64,000 bases of DNA from Desertivibrio insolitus. Its GTDB lineage: Bacteria > Actinomycetota > Actinomycetes > Actinomycetales > Microbacteriaceae. The position numbers and the translations under genes are program-made. The DNA lies in contig NZ_JAFIQW010000002.1 of the NCBI RefSeq assembly GCF_017355965.1, positions 517,170 through 581,169 on the forward strand. Direction: 5' to 3'. Under the pieces are notes generated by a model. The model did no database searches. It had not been told where the DNA came from and was given only the letters and a program-made list of their open reading frames with translations. Position 1 is the first letter of the stretch. Each line of letters opens with the position of its first letter. Below are positions 44,995 through 53,692 of the stretch, piece after piece.

Positions 44995-45483
44995 ATGACG
45001 ACGGCGAGCAACGACGAGCTCGAGAAGATCACGGCGATCGTGAAGAGCGCGAAGATCGGCGTGCTCACGACCTCGACGGAGGACGGGCGGCTCGTCAGCC
45101 GTCCGCTCGCGACCGTCGACGTCGAGTTCGACGGCGACGTGTGGTTCTTCACCTACGACCCCTCGAACAAGGTGCACGAGATCGAGCACGACTCGCACGT
45201 CAACGTGTCGTACGACTCCGGCAAAGGGTACCTCTCGCTCTCCGGGCGCGCCTCGATCGTGCACGACCGGGCGAAGATCGAGCAGTACTGGAGCCCGCAG
45301 ATCGACGCGTGGTTCGAGAACGGCAAGGACGACCCGAAGGTCGCCCTCATCAAGGTGACCGCCGAGAGTGCCGAGTACTGGGCGAACCTCGATCCGAAGC
45401 CCGTCACCCTGCTCAAGTACGTGAAGGCGCGGGTGACCGGCAGCACGCCCGACCTGGGGGAGAACAAGACGGTCCAACTCTGA
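44995..45483 (+). CDS. PPOX-family general stress protein 26-like protein
   Basis: A 162-residue split-barrel flavin-binding-type protein of the pyridoxamine-5'-phosphate-oxidase-like family. KSAKIGVLTTSTEDGRLVSRP and VWFFTYDPSNKVHEIE are typical of general stress protein 26. Cofactor could be FMN, FAD or F420. GGGAGGACG precedes the ATG. The upstream 44868-44994 shows no other gene. Confidence 0.87.
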   Translation: MTTASNDELEKITAIVKSAKIGVLTTSTEDGRLVSRPLATVDVEFDGDVWFFTYDPSNKVHEIEHDSHVNVSYDSGKGYLSLSGRASIVHDRAKIEQYWSPQIDAWFENGKDDPKVALIKVTAESAEYWANLDPKPVTLLKYVKARVTGSTPDLGENKTVQL

Positions 45484-45625
45484 TCGGCGACCCGGGTCGG
45501 ATGACTCCCGGCCCGACCACTTCGGCGTGCCCGCGCCCAGGCTGGGAATTCAGCCCGCTCCCCGGATCCCTCGCAGATCCCCGCAATAGGCTCGATTCTC
45601 TCGGTTTCGGAAGGAGGGAGTCCCG

Positions 45626-47905
45626 GTGAGCGTGCCGCAGACTCTCCTCGCCGATCGCTACCGCCTCGTGCGAGTGATCGCCGGCGGCGGCATGGGCGTC
45701 GTGTGGGAGGGCTGGGACGAGCGGCTGCAGCGCCCCGTCGCCATCAAGGAACTGCGCACGGGTGCTGGTGTCACCGAGGACGAGGCCGAGGAGGCCAAGA
45801 ACCGGGCGATGCGCGAGGCGCGCATCACGGCGCGGCTCCACCATCCGCACGCGGTGCCGGTGTTCGACGCCGTCGAGCACGAGGGCAAGCCGTGCCTCAT
45901 CATGCAGTACCTGCCCTCGACTCCGTTGTCGGCGATCCTGCGCGAGCGTCTGCTCACGCCCCCGCAGGTCGCTCGGATCGGCGCCGAGATCGCGTCCGCG
46001 CTCGCCGCCGCTCACCGGCTCAAGATCGTCCACCGTGACGTGAAGCCCGGCAACGTCCTCATCGACGAGGAGGGCAGCGCCCACATCAGCGACTTCGGCA
46101 TCTCGCACGCGCTGGGTGACGCGACGCTCACCCGCACCGGCATGGTCTACGGCACCCCCGCCTACCTCGCCCCCGAGGTCGCCCGCGGTAGCGACTCGAC
46201 CTACGCCTCGGACGTCTTCTCGCTCGGCTCGACGCTGTACGCCGCCCTGGAGGGCCAGCCGCCCTTCGGGTCGGACCCGAACTCCATCGCCCTGCTCCAC
46301 AAGGTCGCGACGGGACGCTTCCCGCCGCCCGCCAACGGCGGGCCGCTGACCCCGTTCCTGCTCGACATGCTGTCGCTCGACCCGAAGGAGCGGCCGTCGA
46401 TGAAGGCGGTCGCGTCGCTGCTCGCCGGGCTGCAGAAGGGCCTCGGCTCCGAGAAGCCGACGCTGCCCATCCCACCCGTGCCCGATCCCGCCACCCGCGT
46501 CCGCTACGGCGGCGCGGTGGCAGGCGGGGGAGCTCCGGCGATGCCACCTGCGGCTGCAGGCGCAGCCGGAGCGGCGGCAGCAGCGGGAGCGGCGGCCGCC
46601 GGAGCCGGCGCTGCCGCAGCCGCGTCCGTGCCGACCGAACGGATGGCCGAGCCGACGGGTGCGAGAGTCGCCCCGGCGGAAACCCCGGAGGCGCAGGAAC
46701 AACCGCGGTCGGACGCGACCGCCGGGCAGGAGCATCCGGAGGCGGAAGCGCCGGTAGCGCAGGAGCAGACGGCGACCGAATCGCCGACAGCGCCGGAACC
46801 CTCGACCGCAACGGCCGCGGAGGAGACGCCCACACCGAAGCCAGCCCCCGACGAGGCACAAGAGTCCCCAACCGCGCGGGGAACCGAGCCCGACGCGACC
46901 GCTTCGGGAACCGAGCACGACGCGACCGCCCCGGGAGCCGAGCCCGCCGCGACCGCGCCGGTGATCGCGCACGACCCAGCGGCGGCGGAAACCGAGGACG
47001 GCGCCGGCACCGAGACCGGTGCCGCGACCGAGCCGTGGACATCCGAGGGCGACACCCTCCCACCCACGGCCGCGATGACCGCGCCCGCCCCACGCAGCGA
47101 GCAGCCCGCCCCGGCGGCGCCGACCGGCACCGATGCTCCGACCGCCCGCGCTCCGCGTGCCGCTCCCGCCGCGTCGACTGCCCAGCCCGACACCCGGCGG
47201 CTGCCCGCGGCGCCGCCGCTTCCGCCCTCCCAGCCGACCGCCCCCACCGTCGTCCGACCTGGCGCCCCGGCTCCCGCCGCCGCGCCGCCCGGCGAGGACG
47301 AACCTCGACGAGGTCGCCGGCGCGCCCTTCTCGCGTTGCTGCTCGTCGCGGCCGCCGTGCTCGCGGCGCTCTTCCTCGTCCCCTCGCTGCTTCCCGGGGG
47401 TGGCGAGGACCCGCAGAGCGCGCCGGACGCCACCACCTCCGAGCCCAGCGACGCCGCGCCGTCGGAGTCCGAGTCCGACGAGGGCGGCGGGGGAGCGAGC
47501 GCCCAGCCGGAGCCGTCTCCCGAGACTTCGAGCGAGCAGCCCAGCGAACAGCCCAGCGAGCAGCCCGAGCCGCAACCCGCTCCCGAGGACCGCGGTCAGG
47601 CGACGACTCCCGAGGGCGCGGTCGCCGGCTACTACGCACTGCTGCCCGAGGACACCGACGGGGCATGGGAGCGACTGACGCCGAACTACCAGAGCGGCGA
47701 GCCGATCGACAAGGCGTACTTCGACGAGTTCTGGAGCCAGTTCAGCGACGTCACCGTGAGTGACGTCGCGGTCGTGTCCGGCACCGAGGTCGAGGCGACG
47801 GTCACCTACGTCTACAACGACGGATCGAGCGAGTCGGAGCGCCGCCGCTACGTGTTCGTCGAGCAGGACGGCATCCTCAAGATCGACCGGTCGATGACGC
47901 TCTGA
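45626..47905 (+). CDS. Transmembrane Ser/Thr protein kinase with low-complexity linker
   Basis: A 759-residue Hanks-type kinase. The kinase domain spans about 11-275: G-loop IAGGGMGVV, catalytic K41, HRDVKPGN (H136, R137, D138), DFG at 156-158 and GTPAYLAPE activation segment. A very Ala/Pro/Glu/Thr-rich linker (about 295-565) follows, with imperfect repeats such as TEPDATASGTEHDATAPG. A transmembrane helix lies at about 569-589, then an acidic SEQPSEQPSEQP repeat and an extracellular domain (about 652-759) of NTF2-like appearance. No PASTA repeats, so its signal differs from PknB. AAGGAGGGAG precedes the GTG. Confidence 0.92.
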   Translation: MSVPQTLLADRYRLVRVIAGGGMGVVWEGWDERLQRPVAIKELRTGAGVTEDEAEEAKNRAMREARITARLHHPHAVPVFDAVEHEGKPCLIMQYLPSTPLSAILRERLLTPPQVARIGAEIASALAAAHRLKIVHRDVKPGNVLIDEEGSAHISDFGISHALGDATLTRTGMVYGTPAYLAPEVARGSDSTYASDVFSLGSTLYAALEGQPPFGSDPNSIALLHKVATGRFPPPANGGPLTPFLLDMLSLDPKERPSMKAVASLLAGLQKGLGSEKPTLPIPPVPDPATRVRYGGAVAGGGAPAMPPAAAGAAGAAAAAGAAAAGAGAAAAASVPTERMAEPTGARVAPAETPEAQEQPRSDATAGQEHPEAEAPVAQEQTATESPTAPEPSTATAAEETPTPKPAPDEAQESPTARGTEPDATASGTEHDATAPGAEPAATAPVIAHDPAAAETEDGAGTETGAATEPWTSEGDTLPPTAAMTAPAPRSEQPAPAAPTGTDAPTARAPRAAPAASTAQPDTRRLPAAPPLPPSQPTAPTVVRPGAPAPAAAPPGEDEPRRGRRRALLALLLVAAAVLAALFLVPSLLPGGGEDPQSAPDATTSEPSDAAPSESESDEGGGGASAQPEPSPETSSEQPSEQPSEQPEPQPAPEDRGQATTPEGAVAGYYALLPEDTDGAWERLTPNYQSGEPIDKAYFDEFWSQFSDVTVSDVAVVSGTEVEATVTYVYNDGSSESERRRYVFVEQDGILKIDRSMTL

Positions 47906-47928
47906 GGCCAGCGCGCGACAATGGCCGG

Positions 47929-48330
47929 ATGACCTCCGACGCCCCCTGTCCCTGCGGCAGCGGCACGCCGTACTCGGGGTGCTGCGGGCCGCTGCACGCC
48001 GGGGCGCCAGCGCCCACCGCGCTCGCGCTCATGCGGTCGCGGTTCAGCGCCTTCGCGCTCGCCGACGCCGCCTACCTCTCGCGCACGTGGCATCCGTCGA
48101 CCCGCCCCGACCCGCTCGAGCTCGACGACGACGTCGTGTGGCGGCGCCTGCAGATCGTCGACACCACGGCGGGCGGCGAGGCCGACACTGACGGCGTCGT
48201 CGAGTTCCGTGCCTCGTACCGTTCTGCCAAGAGCGCCGGGCTGATGCACGAGCGCAGCCGCTTCACGCGGCACGAGGGCCGCTGGGTGTACGTCGACGGC
48301 GACCAGCTGAACGACGACCTGCCGCGTTGA
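47929..48330 (+). CDS. YchJ/UPF0225 SEC-C-type protein
   Basis: A 133-residue YchJ-family protein. The N-terminal CPCGSGTPYSGCCG is the SEC-C zinc-binding signature; TALALMRSRFSAFALADAAYL and FRASYRSA follow as in UPF0225. The function is unknown. GACAAT (47917-47922) lies 6 nt before the ATG, suggesting a leaderless transcript separate from the kinase gene. Confidence 0.9.
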   Translation: MTSDAPCPCGSGTPYSGCCGPLHAGAPAPTALALMRSRFSAFALADAAYLSRTWHPSTRPDPLELDDDVVWRRLQIVDTTAGGEADTDGVVEFRASYRSAKSAGLMHERSRFTRHEGRWVYVDGDQLNDDLPR

Positions 48331-48376
48331 CGCGGCATCCAGCACGCGGTTCTACTCTCGGCGACGAGGAGGACGG

Positions 48377-48970
48377 ATGCCCGAGCGACCCGATCCACGG
48401 CTGAGTGCGGCCCGCTACCGCGTCGACCGCGAGACGCCGGACCAGGCGGAGGACGAGGAGCAGCCGGCCGCCGGCCGGGCGACGCCGGAGCAGCGGGCCA
48501 TGTACGTCGAGACGGTCGTCGCGCAGGCGATTCGCCGCGGCGACTTCGACGACCTGCCCGGCGCCGGCAAGCCGCTCGACGGGCTGGGCCGCCCGCACGA
48601 TCCCGACTGGTGGATCCGCCGGAAGATCGAACGCGAGCAGCTGACCGGCCTCGGCCCGCCCGCCCTCACCCTGCGCACGGAGCACGCCGAGCTCGAGCAG
48701 CGCCTCGACGCCCTGGCCTCGGTGGCCGCAGTGCGCGAGTACCTCGAGGACTTCAACCGCCGCGTGATCGAGGCGCGCCGGCAGTTGCAGGGCGGTCCGC
48801 CCGTCGTGACGCCGACGCGCGACGTCGAGCTCGAGCTCCAGCATTGGCTCGAGCGACGCGACGCGCGGCGCCGTGAGCGCGAGGCCGAGCGCGAACGGGA
48901 GGCCGCGGAGTACGCGCAGCTCTCGTGGCGGGAGCGCCGTCGCCGACGCCGTCAGGAGCGACGCGGCTAG
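48377..48970 (+). CDS. DUF1992 (DnaJ-homologue subfamily C member 28-like) protein
   Basis: A 197-residue protein with the DUF1992 core: AQAIRRGDFDDLPGAGKPL, and then a DPDWWIRRKIEREQ segment. The last 45 residues are extremely basic/acidic (many Arg and Glu), probably a charged helix. The family is also called DnaJ-homologue subfamily C member 28-like, although there is no J-domain here. GAGGAGG precedes the ATG. Its stop directly abuts the stop of the converging hydrolase gene. Confidence 0.88.
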   Translation: MPERPDPRLSAARYRVDRETPDQAEDEEQPAAGRATPEQRAMYVETVVAQAIRRGDFDDLPGAGKPLDGLGRPHDPDWWIRRKIEREQLTGLGPPALTLRTEHAELEQRLDALASVAAVREYLEDFNRRVIEARRQLQGGPPVVTPTRDVELELQHWLERRDARRREREAEREREAAEYAQLSWRERRRRRRQERRG

Positions 48971-49756
48971 TCAGCGAGCCAGGAACTCCAGCGCCGCGAT
49001 GCGGAAGTCGCGGGCGGTCGGGGCGTTGAAGTGGTTGCGCTCCGGGATCTCGTGGAACGAGCCCTGCGGGCACCCGGCGGCCAGCGCGCGCGACTTCTCG
49101 AGGATGCGGTCCTCGCTGCCGGTCGCGAAGAGCACGGGCTGCCGCGGCGGGTTCGCCGGGTCGGGCTGCGGCCCGCCGCGCATCCCTTCGACGAGGCTCA
49201 CGAGCGCGGGCAGCTCGTTGCCCCGGATGCGGGACGCCATCGTCAGGTACGCCTGGGTCAGCGGATCCTGCACGGGCTCACCCGACTCGACGAACGCGCG
49301 GGCCTCGTCGACGCGGAAGCGGGTGAGCGGATCGCCGTCGGGGATCCCGCCGAGCACCGCCTTCGAGATCCGCTCGGGCAGATCGACGCACGCGTGCCAG
49401 CCGACGCGGGCGCCGAGCGAGTACCCGACGAACACGACCTCGTCGAGCAGGTAGGTGTCCATGACGGTGAGCACGTCCTGCACGAGCAGTTCCATCGAGT
49501 AGGCGCTCGGCTCGTCGGGCTTGTCGCTGCGGCCGTGCCCGCGCTGGTCGATCGCGACCACCCGGTAGCCGGCGCGTCCGAGTTCCCGCGTCCAGCCCGT
49601 GGCGTGCCAGTTGGCGATGCCGCTCGAGGCGAAGCCGTGCACGGCGAGCACGACGGGGGCGTCGGCCTCGCCGCCGAAGTCGTACGTCGCGAGCTTCAGC
49701 CCGTCGGGGGACATCACGGCCTGGGGCGGGGGAGAGCTCGGCACGAAGGACGGCAT
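48971..49756 (-). CDS. Alpha/beta hydrolase
   Basis: A 261-residue alpha/beta hydrolase. Oxyanion HGFASSG, DQRGHGRSDKPDEPSAYS, and nucleophile Ser in FVGYSLGARVG are intact. The acid is probably in GSEDRIL and the His in NHFNAPTARDF. No signal peptide. The layout fits esterases or C-C bond hydrolases, but the substrate is unknown. It is divergent from the MFS gene; a perfect TCCTGCAGGA palindrome (49797-49806) lies between them. Confidence 0.87.
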   Translation of the reverse strand: MPSFVPSSPPPQAVMSPDGLKLATYDFGGEADAPVVLAVHGFASSGIANWHATGWTRELGRAGYRVVAIDQRGHGRSDKPDEPSAYSMELLVQDVLTVMDTYLLDEVVFVGYSLGARVGWHACVDLPERISKAVLGGIPDGDPLTRFRVDEARAFVESGEPVQDPLTQAYLTMASRIRGNELPALVSLVEGMRGGPQPDPANPPRQPVLFATGSEDRILEKSRALAAGCPQGSFHEIPERNHFNAPTARDFRIAALEFLAR

Positions 49757-49796
49757 GTCCCCATCATGGCGAAAACGACAAGCTTTCCCCGGAAGG

Positions 49797-49806
49797 TCCT
49801 GCAGGA
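49797..49806. promoter_or_regulatory. Perfect 10-bp palindrome between hydrolase and sugar-porter genes
   Basis: TCCTGCAGGA sits in the 95-bp divergent region between the alpha/beta hydrolase and the MFS porter. It could be a repressor half-site pair, but short palindromes arise by chance in GC-rich DNA. Confidence 0.3.
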
Positions 49807-49851
49807 TGCCTCAAGTTTGCACAGCCCGCAAGGGGTGCGAGAGTGGAAGGC

Positions 49852-51282
49852 ATGAGTGCTGAGACCGAGACCCTCCCCCCGCAGATGCGACGCCGGGTGA
49901 CGGGTCTCGCCATCGCCGCGGCCATCGGCGGCTTCCTCTTCGGTTTCGACTCCTCCGTCGTGAACGGTGCGGTCGACGCGATCGAGAGCGAGTTCTCGCT
50001 CGACCCCGCGCTGACCGGATTCGCGGTCGCCTCCGCCCTGCTGGGCTGCGCGGTCGGCGCCTACCTCGCCGGGTCGCTCGCCGACCGCATCGGGCGCATC
50101 AAGGTCATGCTCATCGGCGCCGCCCTGTTCTTCATCAGCGCGATCGGCTGCGCCGCCGCGTTCGCGGTCTGGGACCTCATCCTGTGGCGTCTCGTCGGCG
50201 GTCTCGGCATCGGCATCGCCTCGGTGATCGCCCCCGCGTACATCGCCGAGGTCGCGCCCAAGGGCGTCCGCGGCACGCTCGCCTCCCTCCAGCAGCTCGC
50301 CATCACGCTCGGCATCTTCGCCGCGCTGCTCAGCGACTTCTTCATCGACCAGGGCGCCGGCGGCGCGACCGAGCCGTTCTGGTTCGGCTGGGATGCCTGG
50401 CGCTGGATGTTCCTCGTCGGTGTCGTCCCCGCCGCCGTCTACGGCTACCTCGCGTGGCGCCTGCCCGAGTCGCCGCGGTACCTCGCGGCGGAGGGCCGCC
50501 AGGACGAGGCCCGCCAGGTGCTCGAGACGATCCAGCCGCCGGACACCGTGGAGACCACGCTCTCCGACATCCGCCGCGCCATCAAGGCCGACGAGCAGCA
50601 GAAGAAGGCCTCCGTGCGCGGACCGGCCTTCGGGCTGCAGCCGATCGTCTGGGTCGGCATCGCGATCGCGATCTTCCAGCAGTTCGTCGGGATCAACGTC
50701 ATCTTCTACTACTCGACCTCGCTGTGGACGAGCGTCGGGTTCGAGAACAACGCCGCCCTCTTCTCCGTGATCACGGCGATCACCAACGTCGCCGTCACGT
50801 TCGTCGCGATCTGGCTCGTCGACAAGGTCGGCCGCAAGCCGCTGCTGCTCGCCGGCTCGATCGGCATGATGCTGTCCCTCGCCGCGATCGCCGTCTCGTT
50901 CAGCCAGGCGACGGTCGACGGCGACGCGCTCAGCCTCCCGCAGCCCTGGGGCGCCATCGCCCTCGTCGGCGCGAACCTGTTCGTGGTCTCGTTCGGCGCG
51001 ACCTGGGGCCCGATCATGTGGGTGCTGCTCGGCGAGATGTTCCCGAACCGCATCCGCGCCGCGGCGCTCGGCATCGGCTCGGCCGTCAACTGGATCGCCA
51101 ACTTCGTGGTGACCGTGACGTTCCCGATCCTCAGCGACTTCTCGCTGCCGTTCACCTACGGCCTGTACGCGTTCTTCGCGCTGCTCTCGCTCGTCTTCAC
51201 CTTCTTCTTCGTGCGGGAGACGAAGGGGCGGGCGCTCGAGGAGATGGACACCGAGAGCGAGCGCCCCGCTCGGCGCCGCTGA
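49852..51282 (+). CDS. MFS sugar porter family transporter
   Basis: A 476-residue 12-helix transporter of the sugar porter family. Signatures: GGFLFGFDSSVVNGAV, then ADRIGRIKVM, the RLVGGLGIGIASVIAPAYIAE block, PESPRYL, QQFVGINVIFYYS and DKVGRKPLL, with PETKG-like RETKGRALEEMD at the end. Likely proton-linked or facilitated uptake of a monosaccharide or inositol. The ATG at 49852 has GGAAGG upstream. Confidence 0.93.
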   Translation: MSAETETLPPQMRRRVTGLAIAAAIGGFLFGFDSSVVNGAVDAIESEFSLDPALTGFAVASALLGCAVGAYLAGSLADRIGRIKVMLIGAALFFISAIGCAAAFAVWDLILWRLVGGLGIGIASVIAPAYIAEVAPKGVRGTLASLQQLAITLGIFAALLSDFFIDQGAGGATEPFWFGWDAWRWMFLVGVVPAAVYGYLAWRLPESPRYLAAEGRQDEARQVLETIQPPDTVETTLSDIRRAIKADEQQKKASVRGPAFGLQPIVWVGIAIAIFQQFVGINVIFYYSTSLWTSVGFENNAALFSVITAITNVAVTFVAIWLVDKVGRKPLLLAGSIGMMLSLAAIAVSFSQATVDGDALSLPQPWGAIALVGANLFVVSFGATWGPIMWVLLGEMFPNRIRAAALGIGSAVNWIANFVVTVTFPILSDFSLPFTYGLYAFFALLSLVFTFFFVRETKGRALEEMDTESERPARRR

Positions 51283-51291
51283 CGCCTTCCG

Positions 51292-52008
51292 CTAGCGGCC
51301 GAGCGCGAACGCGACGACCTCGCCAAGGTCGCGCAGCACCGCGTCGGGGGTGACCGGGGGAGCGCTGCCGCCCTCCGCGGCGCGCACCGCGTCGAGGAAG
51401 CCGGGGAGCGCGGATGACTCGGCCGGGGCATCCGGTCGCAGCAGCACCGCGACGGCTCCGGCGGCGAGCGCGCCCGCGACGTCGTGGTCGAGCCGGTCGC
51501 CGACGTGCACGTGGCGGTCGGCGCCCGCGCGGGCCGCCGCGAACATCGCGGCATCCGGCTTGACGGCACCGACGTCGTCGCAGGCGACGAGCGCGTCGAC
51601 GGCGGGGAGCAGCCCCGCAGCCTCGAGCACCGGTTGCTGGAACTCCCGGCGCCCGTTCGTCAGCACGACGACGCGCGCCCCTGCCGCCCTGAGCGCGGCG
51701 AGGGAGCGGTGGGTGTCGTGGTGCACCAGGCGGACGCCCCGCTCCGCTATCGCCTGCTTCAGCGGGGTCACGAGGTCGCCGTCGAAGCGGTGGCCGCGCC
51801 TGGTCGCCTCCCGTCTGGCGAGCTCGGCCCAGTCGTAGGCCGCGAGCTCGCCCGCCCGCAGCAGCCGCTCGTGCTCCGCCAGGACCGCGGCCCAGGCGTC
51901 GTCGCCCCAGCCCGCCGCGACCGAGCGGAACGCCACGCCAGCCGGACTCCGCACGAGCGTGCCGTCGAGGTCGAAGCTCACCGTGAGGCCGGCCGCGGGA
52001 AGGGTCAC
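51292..52008 (-). CDS. HAD-superfamily hydrolase
   Basis: A 238-residue HAD phosphatase. The nucleophile aspartates D13 and D15 are in FDLDGTLV. Motif II is VLTNGRRE, motif III a Lys in VKPDAAMF, and motif IV is HVGDRLDHDVAGA. A helical cap follows motif I. The start is GTG at 52008, divergent from the CpdA-like gene by 54 nt. Substrate unknown. Confidence 0.9.
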   Translation of the reverse strand: MTLPAAGLTVSFDLDGTLVRSPAGVAFRSVAAGWGDDAWAAVLAEHERLLRAGELAAYDWAELARREATRRGHRFDGDLVTPLKQAIAERGVRLVHHDTHRSLAALRAAGARVVVLTNGRREFQQPVLEAAGLLPAVDALVACDDVGAVKPDAAMFAAARAGADRHVHVGDRLDHDVAGALAAGAVAVLLRPDAPAESSALPGFLDAVRAAEGGSAPPVTPDAVLRDLGEVVAFALGR

Positions 52009-52050
52009 GCCTCAGTCCAGCACGTCGGCCGGGCCGTCGGCGGCGCGTTC

Positions 52051-52056
52051 TAGGCT
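52051..52056 (+). promoter_or_regulatory. -10-like TAGGCT before the leaderless phosphodiesterase gene
   Basis: TAGGCT is 6 nt before the ATG at 52063, and no Shine-Dalgarno sequence is present. It decides the start in favour of 52063 rather than the internal ATG at 52093. Confidence 0.5.
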
Positions 52057-52062
52057 GAGGGC

Positions 52063-52983
52063 ATGACGGGGGAGTCGCAGCAGGAGCAGCGGATGACGCC
52101 GCTCGGTCAGCATTCAGCACCGCAGCGCGTGATCGCGCACCTCAGCGACCCGCACCTGCTCGCGGGCGGCCGGGGGCTGCACGGCGTCGACAGCGAGGGC
52201 GTGCTGCGGCGCGCGCTGGCCCAGCTCGAGGCATCCCGCCTGCCCATCTCGGCGCTCGTCTTCACGGGGGACCTCACCGATCTCGGCGAGCCGGAGGCCT
52301 ACGAGACGCTCCGTGCGATCGTCGAGCCCACCGCCGAGCGGCTCGGCGCGCAGATCGTCTGGGTGATGGGCAACCACGACGAGCGCCCGGCCTTCGCGGA
52401 TGCGTTCTTCGGCGGCGAGGCCGGCGACCGCGCGCAGGACCGCGTCTACGACGTCGACGGGCTGCGCATCGTCGCCCTCGACTCGACCGTCACGGGCTAC
52501 CACCACGGCGGGCTCGACCCCGAGCAGCTCGACTGGCTGCGGGGCGTGCTCGACGAGCCCGCGCCGCTCGGCACGATCGTCGCCCTGCATCATCCGCCGC
52601 TGCCGAGCCTCGTCGAGCTCATGAACGTGCTCGAGCTGCGCGACCAGCATCAGCTGGCCGACGTTCTCGCGGGCACCGACGTCCGCGCCGTGCTCGCGGG
52701 GCACCTCCACCACGGCGTGACGGGCCAGTTCGCCGGGGTTCCCGTGTCCGTCGCGGCGTCTAGCTGCTACACGATCGACGCCGGTGCGCCGCGTCCGTCG
52801 CTCGCCGGCCTCGACGGCGGACAGACGATGAACCTCGTCGCGGTCTACCCGTACACCGTCACCCACACGACGGTGCCGATCGGGTCCTTCCCCGTCGTCG
52901 CCGGCTTCGAGGCGGCGTTCGCCGAGGAGCTCGCGGCCCTCGACGACGCGGGCCGGCTGGAGCGCTTCTCCCGCAAGCGCTGA
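52063..52983 (+). CDS. CpdA-like metallophosphoesterase (cyclic nucleotide type)
   Basis: A 306-residue calcineurin-like phosphoesterase. The metal ligands are clear: SDPH (about 28-31), GDLTD, GNHDE, HHPP and GHLHHG. This set matches the class III cAMP phosphodiesterase CpdA / Rv0805 group, so hydrolysis of 3',5'-cAMP or a related phosphodiester is likely. The C-terminal 60 residues are a family-specific addition. Confidence 0.88.
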   Translation: MTGESQQEQRMTPLGQHSAPQRVIAHLSDPHLLAGGRGLHGVDSEGVLRRALAQLEASRLPISALVFTGDLTDLGEPEAYETLRAIVEPTAERLGAQIVWVMGNHDERPAFADAFFGGEAGDRAQDRVYDVDGLRIVALDSTVTGYHHGGLDPEQLDWLRGVLDEPAPLGTIVALHHPPLPSLVELMNVLELRDQHQLADVLAGTDVRAVLAGHLHHGVTGQFAGVPVSVAASSCYTIDAGAPRPSLAGLDGGQTMNLVAVYPYTVTHTTVPIGSFPVVAGFEAAFAEELAALDDAGRLERFSRKR

Positions 52984-53031
52984 CCGGGTCCGGCGCCGGC
53001 CGGGTCGGCAGGGCGCGTCCGCGGTGCGGCC

Positions 53032-53616
53032 TCAGGCCGAACCGCTCCACGGCGCGGGCGACAGGATCCAGCACACCTCGGCGGGCGCGTCGTCCTCGAC
53101 CTGCCACGTGTGCGGCGTCCGGCCGGGGAACGTCAGCGCGTCTCCCGCGGCGACCCGCACCGCGCGGTCGGCGAAGCGCACCGTGAGCGCGCCCGAGAGC
53201 ACGTGCAGCACCTCGACGTCGCAGTTCATCGTGTAGAGGTCGCCGCCCCCATGCGCGCCCGGTTCGAGCGTCGAGCGCAGCAGCTGCACCCGTGACTCGC
53301 CCCGCGGCGACATGAGCCGCTCGGTCACCCCGGTGCCGCCGAAGTTGACCAGCGGCGCCTCCTCCCGAGTGACCAGCTGGATCTCCGGCTCCGCGAAGAG
53401 GGCGCCGACGGGCAGCGACAGCACCTGGCACAGCTGCACGAGCGTCGCGACGCTCGGCGAGGTGTCGTCGCGCTCGACGCGGCTGAGGAAGCCCTTGCTC
53501 AGCCCGGTCGACTCGGCGATCTGCGCGAGCGTCAGGCCCTGAGCCATCCGGGTGCTGCGCAGCTTGGCACCGATCGAGAGCTCGACGGTGCCGGCGGCGG
53601 GAGCGGTCGGGCGCAC
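53032..53616 (-). CDS. XRE-family transcriptional regulator with cupin domain
   Basis: A 194-residue regulator. The N-terminal helix-turn-helix (about 16-70: LRSTRMAQGLTLAQIAEST, then GLSKGFLSRVERDDTSPSVA) is followed by a C-terminal cupin (about 120-190) that probably senses a small molecule. AAGGAGG sits 5 nt before the GTG at 53616, which decides the start; the frame is open further upstream. It is divergent from the agmatinase gene, so it probably controls that operon and itself. PuuR is a known relative acting on polyamine genes. Confidence 0.9.
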   Translation of the reverse strand: MRPTAPAAGTVELSIGAKLRSTRMAQGLTLAQIAESTGLSKGFLSRVERDDTSPSVATLVQLCQVLSLPVGALFAEPEIQLVTREEAPLVNFGGTGVTERLMSPRGESRVQLLRSTLEPGAHGGGDLYTMNCDVEVLHVLSGALTVRFADRAVRVAAGDALTFPGRTPHTWQVEDDAPAEVCWILSPAPWSGSA

Positions 53617-53650
53617 GGTCCTCCTTGACGACGGCGGGGCGCGGCAATAC

Positions 53651-53688
53651 AGTTGCCGCAAGTTTCCTGAATAGTAACGGAAGTTGTC
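53651..53688. promoter_or_regulatory. Phased direct repeats, candidate operator of the XRE-cupin regulator
   Basis: AGTTGCC (53651), AGTTTCC (53661) and AGTTGTC (53682) are direct repeats with starts 10 and 21 nt apart, about one and two helical turns. They fill the AT-richer stretch between the divergent start codons. That is where an autoregulated operator would be expected. Inferred from pattern only. Confidence 0.45.
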
Positions 53689-53692
53689 AAAT

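Noticed and set aside
45484-45625. Terminator-like GC inverted repeat before the kinase gene
   Set aside because: Pairing around CCGGGTCGG...CCGGCCCGA is imperfect and has no T-tract; not strong enough to list.
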